From Fidelibacterota bacterium (GTDB lineage Bacteria > Fidelibacterota > Marinisomatia > Marinisomatales > TCS55), in contig JASLML010000003.1 in assembly GCA_030746535.1 (NCBI GenBank), positions 1 through 61,147 on the forward strand: a stretch of 61,147 bases of DNA, read 5' to 3'. Under the pieces are notes generated by a model. It did not search any database, was not told where the DNA came from, and saw only the letters and a program-made list of their open reading frames with translations. The number at the start of each line of letters is the position of its first letter. The first letter of the stretch is position 1. Position numbers and translations under genes: made by a program. Below, piece by piece: positions 1 through 9,432 of the stretch.

Positions 1-3000
1 GATGGCCTTGATTCCTTGTCATTTACTGCCAACGAGAGTTTTTTCATGCTAGGCCGCATGGCCAATTATAATGGCACGAAGGTCATGACCGTTAAACGTT
101 CTAAACTAAAACAGCAGTCCAATAAAGACCTTTTATCCCTTCGACATAACAATAAAGATATATTTACTGAACAGTTAGTTAATAAAAACAGTGGCAACAG
201 ACTCACTCGTCACAACAACTCTACCTACAATGATTCTCTCTCACAGTTAAATACTCTAGAATCGGAGAAAGATCAATTTTATAAGCGTTATTATGAATTA
301 GATAGCCGGACACCAGGCTCCCGTAAGAAAAATAGATCCTTTAATCATGACGTCTCACAGTCACAGCGGAAGGTTGTGGAATCAGAGAAAAATATATTTG
401 ATAATCGATTTTCCAAATCAGATAAAGTCGACAAAAATATTTACAGCAATAGCCGTACTTCCAGGACTGATTCGACAGCCCTGGTCGTCTATCCCACAGA
501 GAATTTTATGGGTGAGATCAACATTCGTGTCATCGCTACTGACTCATCAGGTGCTTCTGTAGACGACATTATAACTCTCAACATAGAAAACTTCAATGAT
601 GCACCATTTGTGGCAGATGCGCATGATGATATCGTAGTTTATGTGGGAAGTGAGCCGGTGTTATTGTACCAACAACCTAACTTAAGTTATTGGACCGGAT
701 ATCAGGCTTACATGCAATACGCGTACGGTCCTGACAATTTAGGTGTTTTCGATGATCCTGATATGCTCTCAGGTGACATTCTGACCATTACCGCACAGCC
801 ATTGGACGAAACACTGGTAACATTAGATTATAATTCAGGTGGTCCATATGAGTCTGCGTCACTCACCCTGTCTGTTGAGAATGGACCGGGTGAAACAGAT
901 ATCATACTGAGTGCCGCGGATATAGCTGGGCAATCCGTTTCTGATACGTTTCACGTAACCATAGCACAGGCTCCTAACGGTTATTTTGGCCTTCCAAAAA
1001 CTATTTCTGATGTTTCATTAGCTTTATCTGTCTATGCCACAGACCTTGACGGAGACGATGATGTAGACGTTTTAGGAACAGGCTTTAAGACCAATGGTTT
1101 CTTATGGTGGGAGAACGATGGAAGCCAAGTTTTTACTGAGCACAGCCTTGAGGGTGAAGCCGACAACATCAATTCCGTACACGCTGCTGATTTGGATGGA
1201 GATGGCGATATGGATATTCTGGAGGCAGGCCATAAAATTGAATGGTTTGAGAATGATGGAAGCCAAGGATTTACTAATCACGTTATTGATAGTGAATTTA
1301 ATGATGCAATTTCTGTTTATGCTACTGATGTTGATAGTGACGCAGATATAGACATTTTGGCAGCAGGAAACAACATCACCTGGTTTGAGAATGATGGTAA
1401 TCAAAATTTCACAGAACATCCAATCATTACCTGGTCCGATTGCCAGTACTCAAATACCTGCGGAGGCGCTCGTGACGTTTACGCCACCGATGTAGATGGT
1501 GACGGCGACGTAGATGTCCTGGGGGCAACATATAACACTCAGGTTCCTGTTAATAATTATAAAATTATATGGTGGGAGAACGACGGCAGTCAGAGTTTTA
1601 CAGAGCACACTGTCGATGATGATTTTTCTGGCGCTTCTTCTGTTTATGCCACCGATATAGATGGTGATGGCTATATAGATATCCTTGGAGCAGCGACAGG
1701 AGCAGATGATATCACTTGGTGGCAGAACGATGGTGAGGAAAATTTCACAGAGCACACTATCGATGATGATTTTGATGGGGCCTACGATGTCTATGCTGCA
1801 GACCTTGACGGTGATGGTGATATGGATATTCTTGGTGCCGCACAAAATGCCAATGACATTGTCTGGTGGGAGAACAACGGCAGCCAGGGTTTTACCAGAA
1901 ACAACATTACCATGCCCTATTACCAGTTAGATGGTGCTAGATCTATTTACGCCTCTGATGTAGATGGCGATGGAGATTTAGACGTTTTAGGAGCAGCCGG
2001 GGATTATGGGATAGATGGTCCAGCAAATGGCAGCATTACTTGGTGGGAGAACAATGGAAATAATCCGCCAATAGTCACAACTAATCTGCCGAACGTTACC
2101 ATTGATGAGGATACTTACAGCGCAATAATTATTTCCGCTATGGAAGAACATTTTACAGACACAGATGCAGAAGATATTTTGTCGTATACGGCAAGTGCTC
2201 TGGGAGCCGGTCTTGACTCTCTATCTATAAACTCTGGCCTTATCGTATATCCAACGGAAAACTTTGCGGGTTACATCAACATTATGATTATTGCTAGTGA
2301 TATGTACGGTGAATCAGTGGCCGACACTATGATGCTCACTATTGAAAATATAAACGATGCCCCGGTAATAATAGAGTCATTACCGGACGTTACCATCGCC
2401 GAAGATGATTTTGGTGCAGTAATCATACCAGTCCTTGAAGCGCATTTTGTTGATATAGATGAAGGTGATATACTTTCCTATACTGGGATTGCTTTGAGTG
2501 AGGGTCTTGATTCCTTGTCATTTAGTACTGATGATAGTTTTAACGTCATGGCCAGTTATCATGGATCCAGGATCATGACCGTCAAGCGTTCTGAAATGAA
2601 AAATCGTCAAGATGGTAGGATATTATCACCCTTGCAGAATAATAGGAATAAATCAGTTAAGCAGGATATATTGTCTTTTAGAGCAGATACCGATATTCTA
2701 AATACACGCCAGAATACCTCCAATAGCCGGACCGATTCTACGACCCTAATTGTCTATCCCACAGAGAACTTTGTAGGTGACATTGGTATTATAATTATCG
2801 CCAGTGACATAACTGGTGAGTATGCAGTGGATACTTTAACGGTCACTATTGAGAATATCAATGATAGTCCTTTAATGGCAACAATTGCTGATCAAACAAC
2901 GAATGAGGATACGGCCACGACTGTCATCTTATCAGCGACAGATATAGATGGAGACAGTCTAATATTTTCTGCTTCTTCAGTGGATACAAATATTACAACT

Positions 3001-4623
3001 ATTGTCATAGATGACACTTTGACTATTACACCAGAAACAAACTGGAATGGTCAAACAGAGATTACTGTGATCGTGATTGATAACGGACTGGGTTCTCTTT
3101 CAGACACAATATCGTTTACATTTACAGTGAATGCCATCAATGATACTCCGGTACTTATAGCAGCATTGCCGGATGTTACCATAGATGAAGATGATTTTGG
3201 CGCGGTTATTATACCCGTCCTTGAAGTCCATTTTGTTGATATAGATGAAGGGGATATACTTTCCTACACTGGGAGTGTTTTGGGTGAGGGACTTGATTCA
3301 CTGTCATTCAGCACGGATGATAGTTATAACGTAATGGGTAACATGTCCAATTATCATGGATCCAGAATCATGACCGTCAAGCGATTTGAAATGAAAAATC
3401 GTCAAGATGGTAGGATATTATCACCCTTGCAGAATAATAGGAATAAATCAGTTAAGCAGGATATATTGTCTTTTAGAGCAGATACCGAAATTCTAAATAC
3501 ACGCCAGAATGGCCCCAATAGCCGGATCAATTCTACAGCTCTAATTGTCTATCCAACAGAGAACTTTATGAGCGATGTTGAGATAATGATTATTGCCAGT
3601 GACATAGCTGGTGAGTACGCAGTGGATACTTTAAAACTCACTATTGAGAATATCAATGATGCGCCATTTGTGGCAAATTCCATAGCTGACATTGAGGTGT
3701 ATGAAGACAGTGAGCCGGTAACATTGAATATCAATGGTGTTTTTGATGATTTTGATATTGCTGTGGGCGACAGTCTGACCATTACTGTTATTTCCCTGGC
3801 CGATACGCTTGTAACAGTGGAATATGATTCAAATAATTTGCCATTTCTTGTATTTACGGAAAATGGCAATGGCGAGACGGATATAATTGTTACAGCTACA
3901 GACCTGATTGGATTGACTGCAAATGATACGGTTCACGTTACTATCCTGCCTGTAAATGATGCACCGATAGAGTTTGGCCTCTTAAATCCTGCAGATAGTA
4001 CGGAATTAGTGATAACACCCAATGATATCAGTCAGGAAATGAACCTTATGATAAGATGGGAATCCAGCTACGATATAGAAGGTGATGATTTAAGCTATGA
4101 GTTTGTACTTGGAATCGATGGTACAGGTGCACCGGTATTAATTGATACAGTGTTGTCAGATACCGTGTTAAACATTCCATACCAGGATCTGGCTGAACTT
4201 ATAGGGATGTTAGGTCATACCAGCATAAGTGGAAACTGGACGGTGTTTACTACAGATAGTGATGACACAACAATGTCAAATGATGTTTGGAATATTTTTA
4301 TTGATGCAGGTGGTGTTCTGTCAATACATGGAGATATTATTCCTGATGTGTATGCTCTGTATCAGAATTATCCTAACCCATTCAACCCAACGACAATACT
4401 GCGCTATGATTTACCTGAAGACACACAGGTAAGAATTACGATTTATGATATCATGGGTCGTGAAGTCAGGACATTGTTTAATAACCAACAAAGTGCCGGC
4501 TATAAATCAGTTGTTTGGGATGCCACCAATGATTTAGGGCAGCCAATATCAGCAGGAGTATATTTATATACTATTGAAGCAGGAGGTTTTAGACAAACAA
4601 AGAAGATGATACTTCTTAAATAA
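1..4623 (+). CDS. Giant secreted/surface protein (3' part, 5' end outside window): cadherin-like/VCBS modules, seven FG-GAP/VCBS repeats, C-terminal T9SS type A sorting domain
   Basis: Frame 1 is open to the left edge (DGLDSLSFTANESFF...), so the track start at 16 is internal. Seven DxDxDG-type motifs lie between ~1040 and ~1990. C-terminus YALYQNYPNPFNPTTILRYDLPEDTQVRITIYDIMGREVRTL...GVYLYTIEAGGFRQTKKMILLK is typical of T9SS sorting domains. Confidence 0.9.
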   Translation, partial: DGLDSLSFTANESFFMLGRMANYNGTKVMTVKRSKLKQQSNKDLLSLRHNNKDIFTEQLVNKNSGNRLTRHNNSTYNDSLSQLNTLESEKDQFYKRYYELDSRTPGSRKKNRSFNHDVSQSQRKVVESEKNIFDNRFSKSDKVDKNIYSNSRTSRTDSTALVVYPTENFMGEINIRVIATDSSGASVDDIITLNIENFNDAPFVADAHDDIVVYVGSEPVLLYQQPNLSYWTGYQAYMQYAYGPDNLGVFDDPDMLSGDILTITAQPLDETLVTLDYNSGGPYESASLTLSVENGPGETDIILSAADIAGQSVSDTFHVTIAQAPNGYFGLPKTISDVSLALSVYATDLDGDDDVDVLGTGFKTNGFLWWENDGSQVFTEHSLEGEADNINSVHAADLDGDGDMDILEAGHKIEWFENDGSQGFTNHVIDSEFNDAISVYATDVDSDADIDILAAGNNITWFENDGNQNFTEHPIITWSDCQYSNTCGGARDVYATDVDGDGDVDVLGATYNTQVPVNNYKIIWWENDGSQSFTEHTVDDDFSGASSVYATDIDGDGYIDILGAATGADDITWWQNDGEENFTEHTIDDDFDGAYDVYAADLDGDGDMDILGAAQNANDIVWWENNGSQGFTRNNITMPYYQLDGARSIYASDVDGDGDLDVLGAAGDYGIDGPANGSITWWENNGNNPPIVTTNLPNVTIDEDTYSAIIISAMEEHFTDTDAEDILSYTASALGAGLDSLSINSGLIVYPTENFAGYINIMIIASDMYGESVADTMMLTIENINDAPVIIESLPDVTIAEDDFGAVIIPVLEAHFVDIDEGDILSYTGIALSEGLDSLSFSTDDSFNVMASYHGSRIMTVKRSEMKNRQDGRILSPLQNNRNKSVKQDILSFRADTDILNTRQNTSNSRTDSTTLIVYPTENFVGDIGIIIIASDITGEYAVDTLTVTIENINDSPLMATIADQTTNEDTATTVILSATDIDGDSLIFSASSVDTNITTIVIDDTLTITPETNWNGQTEITVIVIDNGLGSLSDTISFTFTVNAINDTPVLIAALPDVTIDEDDFGAVIIPVLEVHFVDIDEGDILSYTGSVLGEGLDSLSFSTDDSYNVMGNMSNYHGSRIMTVKRFEMKNRQDGRILSPLQNNRNKSVKQDILSFRADTEILNTRQNGPNSRINSTALIVYPTENFMSDVEIMIIASDIAGEYAVDTLKLTIENINDAPFVANSIADIEVYEDSEPVTLNINGVFDDFDIAVGDSLTITVISLADTLVTVEYDSNNLPFLVFTENGNGETDIIVTATDLIGLTANDTVHVTILPVNDAPIEFGLLNPADSTELVITPNDISQEMNLMIRWESSYDIEGDDLSYEFVLGIDGTGAPVLIDTVLSDTVLNIPYQDLAELIGMLGHTSISGNWTVFTTDSDDTTMSNDVWNIFIDAGGVLSIHGDIIPDVYALYQNYPNPFNPTTILRYDLPEDTQVRITIYDIMGREVRTLFNNQQSAGYKSVVWDATNDLGQPISAGVYLYTIEAGGFRQTKKMILLK
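2380..2860 (+). repeat. Intragenic repeat copy 1 (cadherin-like module plus basic insert)
   Basis: Nearly identical DNA to 3175-3655, offset about 795 bp; e.g. gaaatgaaaaatcgtcaagatggtaggatattatcacccttgcagaataatagg occurs in both. Confidence 0.9.
3175..3655 (+). repeat. Intragenic repeat copy 2
   Basis: See copy 1 at 2380-2860. Confidence 0.9.
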
Positions 4624-4686
4624 TTCTACCCTTTTCACAACATCAAGCCCCACATTCGTGGTTTTTTTGTTTGTAAGATTAAATAA

Positions 4687-4718
4687 AAAGAAGGGGCAAA
4701 ATTAATTGCCCCTTCTTT
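4687..4718. terminator. Bidirectional terminator-like hairpin between the giant gene and the recombinase
   Basis: aaagaaggggcaa-aattaa-ttgccccttcttt: perfect 13-bp stem between convergent genes. Confidence 0.8.
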
Positions 4719-4739
4719 CATTACATTAACGACCGATTC

Positions 4740-5288
4740 CTATTCTTTCAGATACCGGTAAAGCGTAGCCTTGGAAACACCCAGGGTATCGCAGATATCT
4801 GAGATCGAGTTGGAATGATCAGCCATCATTGATTTAGCCAAAGCAACTTTCTTATCATCTAACTTCTTAGGTCTGCCGCCAACTCTCCCACGAGCACGAG
4901 CTGAATCAAGTCCAGCTTTTGTTCTCTCGCGAATAATGTCTCGTTCAAACTCTGCAAGAGCTCCAAAAACATGGAAAATTAACTTTCCACCACTTGTACT
5001 TGTATCAATACTTTCCTGAAGGCTCTTAAAATAGATCTCCCGTTCATTTAGCAGAATCACTACTTCGATTAAGTGTTTCAAACTGCGACCAAGCCGATCC
5101 AGTTTCCATACAACAAGCGTATCACCTTTACGAAGAAATGATAAAGCTTCCTCAAGCCCTGGTCGATCAGTCTTTGCTCCACTGGCCGTATCACTGAATA
5201 TTTGATTACAGCCATCTTTCTTTAAAGCATCTTCCTGTAAATCTGTGCTTTGGTCATTCGTTGAAACCCGCATATATCCAATTTTCAT
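4740..5288 (-). CDS. Serine recombinase (resolvase/invertase, Pin/Hin-like)
   Basis: MKIGYMRVSTNDQ...VVWKLDRLGRSLKHL...GALAEFERDIIRERT...GRVGGRPKKL plus C-terminal HTH (ISDICDTLGVSKATLYRYLK). Confidence 0.95.
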   Translation of the reverse strand: MKIGYMRVSTNDQSTDLQEDALKKDGCNQIFSDTASGAKTDRPGLEEALSFLRKGDTLVVWKLDRLGRSLKHLIEVVILLNEREIYFKSLQESIDTSTSGGKLIFHVFGALAEFERDIIRERTKAGLDSARARGRVGGRPKKLDDKKVALAKSMMADHSNSISDICDTLGVSKATLYRYLKE

Positions 5289-5437
5289 TTTTGGCTCCTA
5301 TATGGTTTATACTATTCTTATGCCAAAAAGTATTAAAAAGGTTTACACCGGGCGGTTTTAATAATTAGATAAAGAGACGGGAAATGATACTTGGTTTAGA
5401 ATAATTGAGACAAATTATGATACAAAGCAGAATAGTT

Positions 5438-5457
5438 TCAAAAACGAAGGTTTTTGA
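5438..5457. repeat. Short hairpin in the noncoding gap upstream of the recombinase
   Basis: tcaaaaac-gaag-gtttttga, 8-bp perfect stem. Confidence 0.4.
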
Positions 5458-5581
5458 GATTCAGTTTGGGGGCTAGTCATTACCGTAACAATTTTTCAAA
5501 TACCCATTTCATTTAACTTCTTCAAGATTCTCTCCTGCAGTTAACAAAATTCCACATCATCCCACAAACAAAAAACCCAAT

Positions 5582-5620
5582 AAAAACCCCCGATTTCTTG
5601 ATGAGAAAACGGGGGTTCAA
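5582..5620 (-). terminator. Rho-independent terminator downstream of tRNA-Asp
   Basis: aacccccg ... cgggggtt stem; followed by a T run on the minus strand. Confidence 0.8.
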
Positions 5621-5624
5621 AAAG

Positions 5625-5698
<74 letters not shown>

Positions 5699-5721
5699 AT
5701 TTTCAATAAATCTTTTGTTAT

Positions 5722-5802
5722 GCGAGTTCAAGTCCAAAGGACCAACTCGCGATCTTCCCGACATACAAGTCGGGACGTTCTAACCAACTGAACTACAGCC
5801 CC
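5722..5802 (-). ncRNA. tRNA-Asp-like element lacking a 3' acceptor strand (tRNA pseudogene or structured tRNA-derived RNA)
   Basis: The first 27 nt match the adjacent tRNA-Asp; then a 7-bp hairpin TCCCGAC-TTGTAT-GTCGGGA and a long hairpin GCGAGTT..GTCC-TTT-GGAC..AACTCGC; no complement to GGGGCTG. Confidence 0.6.
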
Positions 5803-5813
5803 AGAAAATTTCT

Positions 5814-6098
5814 TTACTGAGAATTGCTTTTATCCCGGTAAATCAAAGCTGCCGGGATAACAACCACGTAACCAAGAAAAAGCATTACCGGCGCCAGAGA
5901 AAGGCTTTGAAAGCTGTTCACGGTGCCAGTATACATAACTACATATCCGCCTGCGATCAGCGCAAGACCAACTCCGAAGATGATATAATTAGTTTTTGTA
6001 AATGCCCATCCCTCGAAGAGATGAGCTTTTTCCTGTGCTTTTTCCTTGCTCATAGCGGCCGCAAAATTACTTAATGAGATCCCCGGAAACAAAACCAT
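5814..6098 (-). CDS. Small two-TM membrane protein, DUF3098-like (start possibly internal, MSKEKAQ...)
   Basis: FTKTNYIIFGVGLALIAGGYVVMYTG ... LSLAPVMLFLGYVVVIPAALIYR. Confidence 0.7.
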   Translation of the reverse strand: MVLFPGISLSNFAAAMSKEKAQEKAHLFEGWAFTKTNYIIFGVGLALIAGGYVVMYTGTVNSFQSLSLAPVMLFLGYVVVIPAALIYRDKSNSQ

Positions 6099-6196
6099 TT
6101 TACGCCTAATTACTGAATAGATCGGGCAGATAGCTAACTGATCTTTAGTATTTGGACGGCGTCGAAAAACTGCATTAGATTCCGCCCCATTATTCC

Positions 6197-7258
6197 ATGG
6201 AATTACACCATCTTAAGCCAACAGCCAAGATCGGGGGAGTTGTATCAGGAGTTCTGTTCGTCAGTCTGCTCGCATTTTACGGGCTTATTCTGTTCTGGCC
6301 TCAGGGGAATCCCTACGATTCCGTCACGATTGATATATCTAAAGGAAGTTCTGTGAAAGAAATCAGCAAAGAATTGCACGACCTCAGTATCATCCGAAGC
6401 CAAAGAGCATTTCTTTGGGGAGTAAAGGCACTCGGAGTAGAAACAGAGATTCCCGCCGGATCCTATAAACTGATACATGCGAACAGCAATTACAGAATTA
6501 TTGATCAACTCGTGAATGGGGCGCCGGTATTGAAGCGCGTAACCGTGCTGGAAGGATGGACGCTTGAAAATATCGCAGCAGAGCTCCACAAAAAGTTGGG
6601 CATCAGCAAAAGGAAATTCCTGAATGCCTGCCGGGATAAAAGTCTGTTGAATGAATTTGGCGTAAATGCAAAATCATTTGAAGGATATCTTTTCCCGGAA
6701 ACCTATTTCTACCCGGAAAATGAAGATCCGGAATTTATTGTCAGGTCTATGGCGTCTGAATTCAGGAAAAACTTTTCTTCGCACATGGAAGACAGAATAA
6801 AAGAAATTGGCTTCACAGAAATTGAGACGGTTACCCTTGCTTCCATTATTGAAGGTGAAGCGATCTATGATGAAGAAAGGCCAACCATTTCAGGCGTGTA
6901 TCACAACAGGCTGAAAAAAGGAATGCTTCTGCAGGCCGATCCGACCATCCAGTACATTATTGAAGACGGACCGAGGCGCCTTCTGAATAAAGATTTAAAA
7001 ATTGATTCTCCATACAATACGTATTTAAATGAAGGACTGCCTCCGGGGCCAATCAACAGCCCCGGAAAAGCTTCGATTATAGCTGCTCTATATCCTGAAC
7101 AGAACAGCTACCTTTATTTTGTGGCCCGCGGCGACGGATACCATACCTTTTCCAAAACAGAAAAAGAGCATAACCGGGCAAAACGGAAGTTCCAAAAAGT
7201 GCGCCGGGATGCAAGCAAAGCAAAACGCACCAACGATTTGAATAAGGAAACTTCATGA
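6197..7258 (+). CDS. mltG: Endolytic murein transglycosylase MltG (YceG-like)
   Basis: SFEGYLFPETYFYP, LASIIEGEA, ISGVYHNRLKKGMLLQADPTIQY, YNTYLNEGLPPGPINSPGKASI, LYFVARGDGYHTFSKT. Confidence 0.95.
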   Translation: MELHHLKPTAKIGGVVSGVLFVSLLAFYGLILFWPQGNPYDSVTIDISKGSSVKEISKELHDLSIIRSQRAFLWGVKALGVETEIPAGSYKLIHANSNYRIIDQLVNGAPVLKRVTVLEGWTLENIAAELHKKLGISKRKFLNACRDKSLLNEFGVNAKSFEGYLFPETYFYPENEDPEFIVRSMASEFRKNFSSHMEDRIKEIGFTEIETVTLASIIEGEAIYDEERPTISGVYHNRLKKGMLLQADPTIQYIIEDGPRRLLNKDLKIDSPYNTYLNEGLPPGPINSPGKASIIAALYPEQNSYLYFVARGDGYHTFSKTEKEHNRAKRKFQKVRRDASKAKRTNDLNKETS

Positions 7259-9432
7259 AGAAAGAACGATTGAACGCATCTCAAAAAGCCGCTGTTGAGG
7301 CAGTGGGCAATCCGGTTCTCATTTTCGCGGGAGCCGGCAGCGGAAAAACACGCGTCCTCACCCACAAGATTTCACATCTGGTAAAAGAGAAAATTGTAAG
7401 CCCGGAAAATATTTTGGCGGTCACATTTACCAATAAAGCAGCCAATGAAATGAAGGAACGGGTGCGCAAACTTATAAAGGGAAAAACATCGGCTATTTCG
7501 ATTGGGACCTTTCACTCAATTTGTGCACGACTGCTGAGAAACGAGATTCAAAAACTTGGATATACCAGAGATTTTGTTATTTATGATATTCAGGACCAAA
7601 ACGCGCTTCTGAAAACGATCTTAGACGGACTTGACATTCCAAAGACGGACATTTCACCATCGGGTGCAGGTCAGAATATTAGCCTTTTTAAGAACCGGAT
7701 GATTCCGATCAAAAAAGCGAAATCACAGGCGCGGACCGTGTTGGACAAGCGTCTGGCGGAAATTTATGAAGCATATGAAAAAGCGCTCAAAAAGAACAAT
7801 GCAGTGGACTTTGACGATTTGCTTCTCCTTCCGCTGAAACTCTTTGAAAAGCATCCGGAAGTCCTCAAGAAATACCGCGAACATTGGAAATACATTCTGG
7901 TGGATGAATATCAGGACACGAACCGCCCGCAGTTTCTGTTTATTAAAAAGCTGGCGGAAAAACACAAGCAAATCTGTGTTGTGGGCGATGACGACCAGTC
8001 CATTTACGGTTGGCGCGGCGCGGATATCCGGAATATCCTTGATTTTGAAAAGGCATTTCCGGGCTGCGAAACCTACACGCTGGAAAAGAATTACCGTTCC
8101 ACAGGCGAAATCCTGAAAGCTGCCACAACCGTGGTTAAAAACAATCTGAAGCGTGCCGAGAAAGAACTGCAGGCGCATAACGGGGAAGGGGAAAAGCTCG
8201 GCCTTATCGAAACCAATGATGAAGGAGAAGAAGCGGATGCAGTTGTTAATGCGCTTGAAAAAGAAATAAAGATCAACAAGCGTCCATTCAGCAATTTCGC
8301 TGTTTTATACAGAACGAATGCCCAGTCCCGTGCGTTGGAAGACAGCTTCCGCCGCAATGGAATTCCTTACAATATCATTGGCGGAGTCCGGTTTTATGAA
8401 AGGAAAGAGATCAAGGATATCATGGCATACCTGAAGCTGATCGTAAACCGAAAGGACACCGTATCTCTGCGCCGTGTGATCAATTTCCCTCCGAGAGGAA
8501 TCGGCAGCAAAACGCTGGATAAATGTGTTGCTTATGCGGCGAAAAAGAAGAGAGACCTTTTTGACGTATTAAACGATCCGGAAGGAATGGAAATCAGAGG
8601 GAAGCAGGCGGATGCACTTAAAGAATTCCACGCAATTGTCACTAAATATGCTGAACTGCTGGAAAAGCTGAGTGCCGGGGAACTGGTGCGTGCCCTTGCG
8701 GAAGATACCGGCGTAGTCCGCCATTATAAGGAAAGCGAAATGCCGGAGGACCGGGACCGGTTTGAAAATATCATGGAATTTTTAAGCGGCGTGGATGAGT
8801 TCATGGCCCGAAATCCTGATGCTATAATTCAGGAATTTCTCGAAGAAGTTTCTCTGCTGACGGATATTGATCAGTGGAATGACGAAGACAATAGGGTAAC
8901 GCTTATGACGGTGCATGCAGCAAAAGGGCTTGAATTTCCGGTCGTTTTCCTGGCGGGACTTGAAGACGGATTGTTTCCCCTTTACCAGGCGCTTGAAGCA
9001 GTGGACCAACTGGAAGAAGAGCGGAGGCTTTTTTACGTCGGATTAACTCGTGCAAAAGATAAAGTGTATCTGCTCTACGCAAAAAACAGAAGGCGGTACG
9101 GCGGAGAAAGTTTTTACGGAATGGTGTCGCGGTTTATCCATGAGATTCCAGAAGACAGCCTGGAAAAGATCAATTTTTCATCCGCTGTCACTCGTAAACT
9201 TGTCACAAAAAAGGGCAAGGTGCGGATGGAGCTCAAGCGAACAGTAACCATCTTTGATGATTTTCGGGTCGGCGATACCGTGGAACATGCTATTTTCGGC
9301 ATCGGAAAAATTATGGCTCTCAGCGGATCCGGAGAGAACCAGCGTGTCGGCGTTGTGTTTAAGGATGGGCTCAAGAAAAAACTCATCGTCCGTTTTGCAA
9401 ATCTCAAAAAGGTTGCATCGCCGGAATCATGA
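7255..9432 (+). CDS. UvrD/PcrA-family ATP-dependent DNA helicase
   Basis: LNASQKAAVEA, FAGAGSGKTRVLTHK, DEYQDTNRPQ, VGDDDQSIYGWRGAD, VTLMTVHAAKGLEFPVVFLAGLEDGLFP, EERRLFYVGLTRAK. Confidence 0.95.
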   Translation: MKKERLNASQKAAVEAVGNPVLIFAGAGSGKTRVLTHKISHLVKEKIVSPENILAVTFTNKAANEMKERVRKLIKGKTSAISIGTFHSICARLLRNEIQKLGYTRDFVIYDIQDQNALLKTILDGLDIPKTDISPSGAGQNISLFKNRMIPIKKAKSQARTVLDKRLAEIYEAYEKALKKNNAVDFDDLLLLPLKLFEKHPEVLKKYREHWKYILVDEYQDTNRPQFLFIKKLAEKHKQICVVGDDDQSIYGWRGADIRNILDFEKAFPGCETYTLEKNYRSTGEILKAATTVVKNNLKRAEKELQAHNGEGEKLGLIETNDEGEEADAVVNALEKEIKINKRPFSNFAVLYRTNAQSRALEDSFRRNGIPYNIIGGVRFYERKEIKDIMAYLKLIVNRKDTVSLRRVINFPPRGIGSKTLDKCVAYAAKKKRDLFDVLNDPEGMEIRGKQADALKEFHAIVTKYAELLEKLSAGELVRALAEDTGVVRHYKESEMPEDRDRFENIMEFLSGVDEFMARNPDAIIQEFLEEVSLLTDIDQWNDEDNRVTLMTVHAAKGLEFPVVFLAGLEDGLFPLYQALEAVDQLEEERRLFYVGLTRAKDKVYLLYAKNRRRYGGESFYGMVSRFIHEIPEDSLEKINFSSAVTRKLVTKKGKVRMELKRTVTIFDDFRVGDTVEHAIFGIGKIMALSGSGENQRVGVVFKDGLKKKLIVRFANLKKVASPES

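Noticed and set aside
1102-1845. Minus-strand ORFs with repeated ITI(Y/K)I motifs
   Set aside because: Mirror translations of the FG-GAP repeat region on the opposite strand; no independent coding evidence.
1020-2060. Possible CRISPR-like repeat array
   Set aside because: The periodicity follows protein repeats in one reading frame, with degenerate DNA and no constant repeat/spacer structure; no cas genes in the window.
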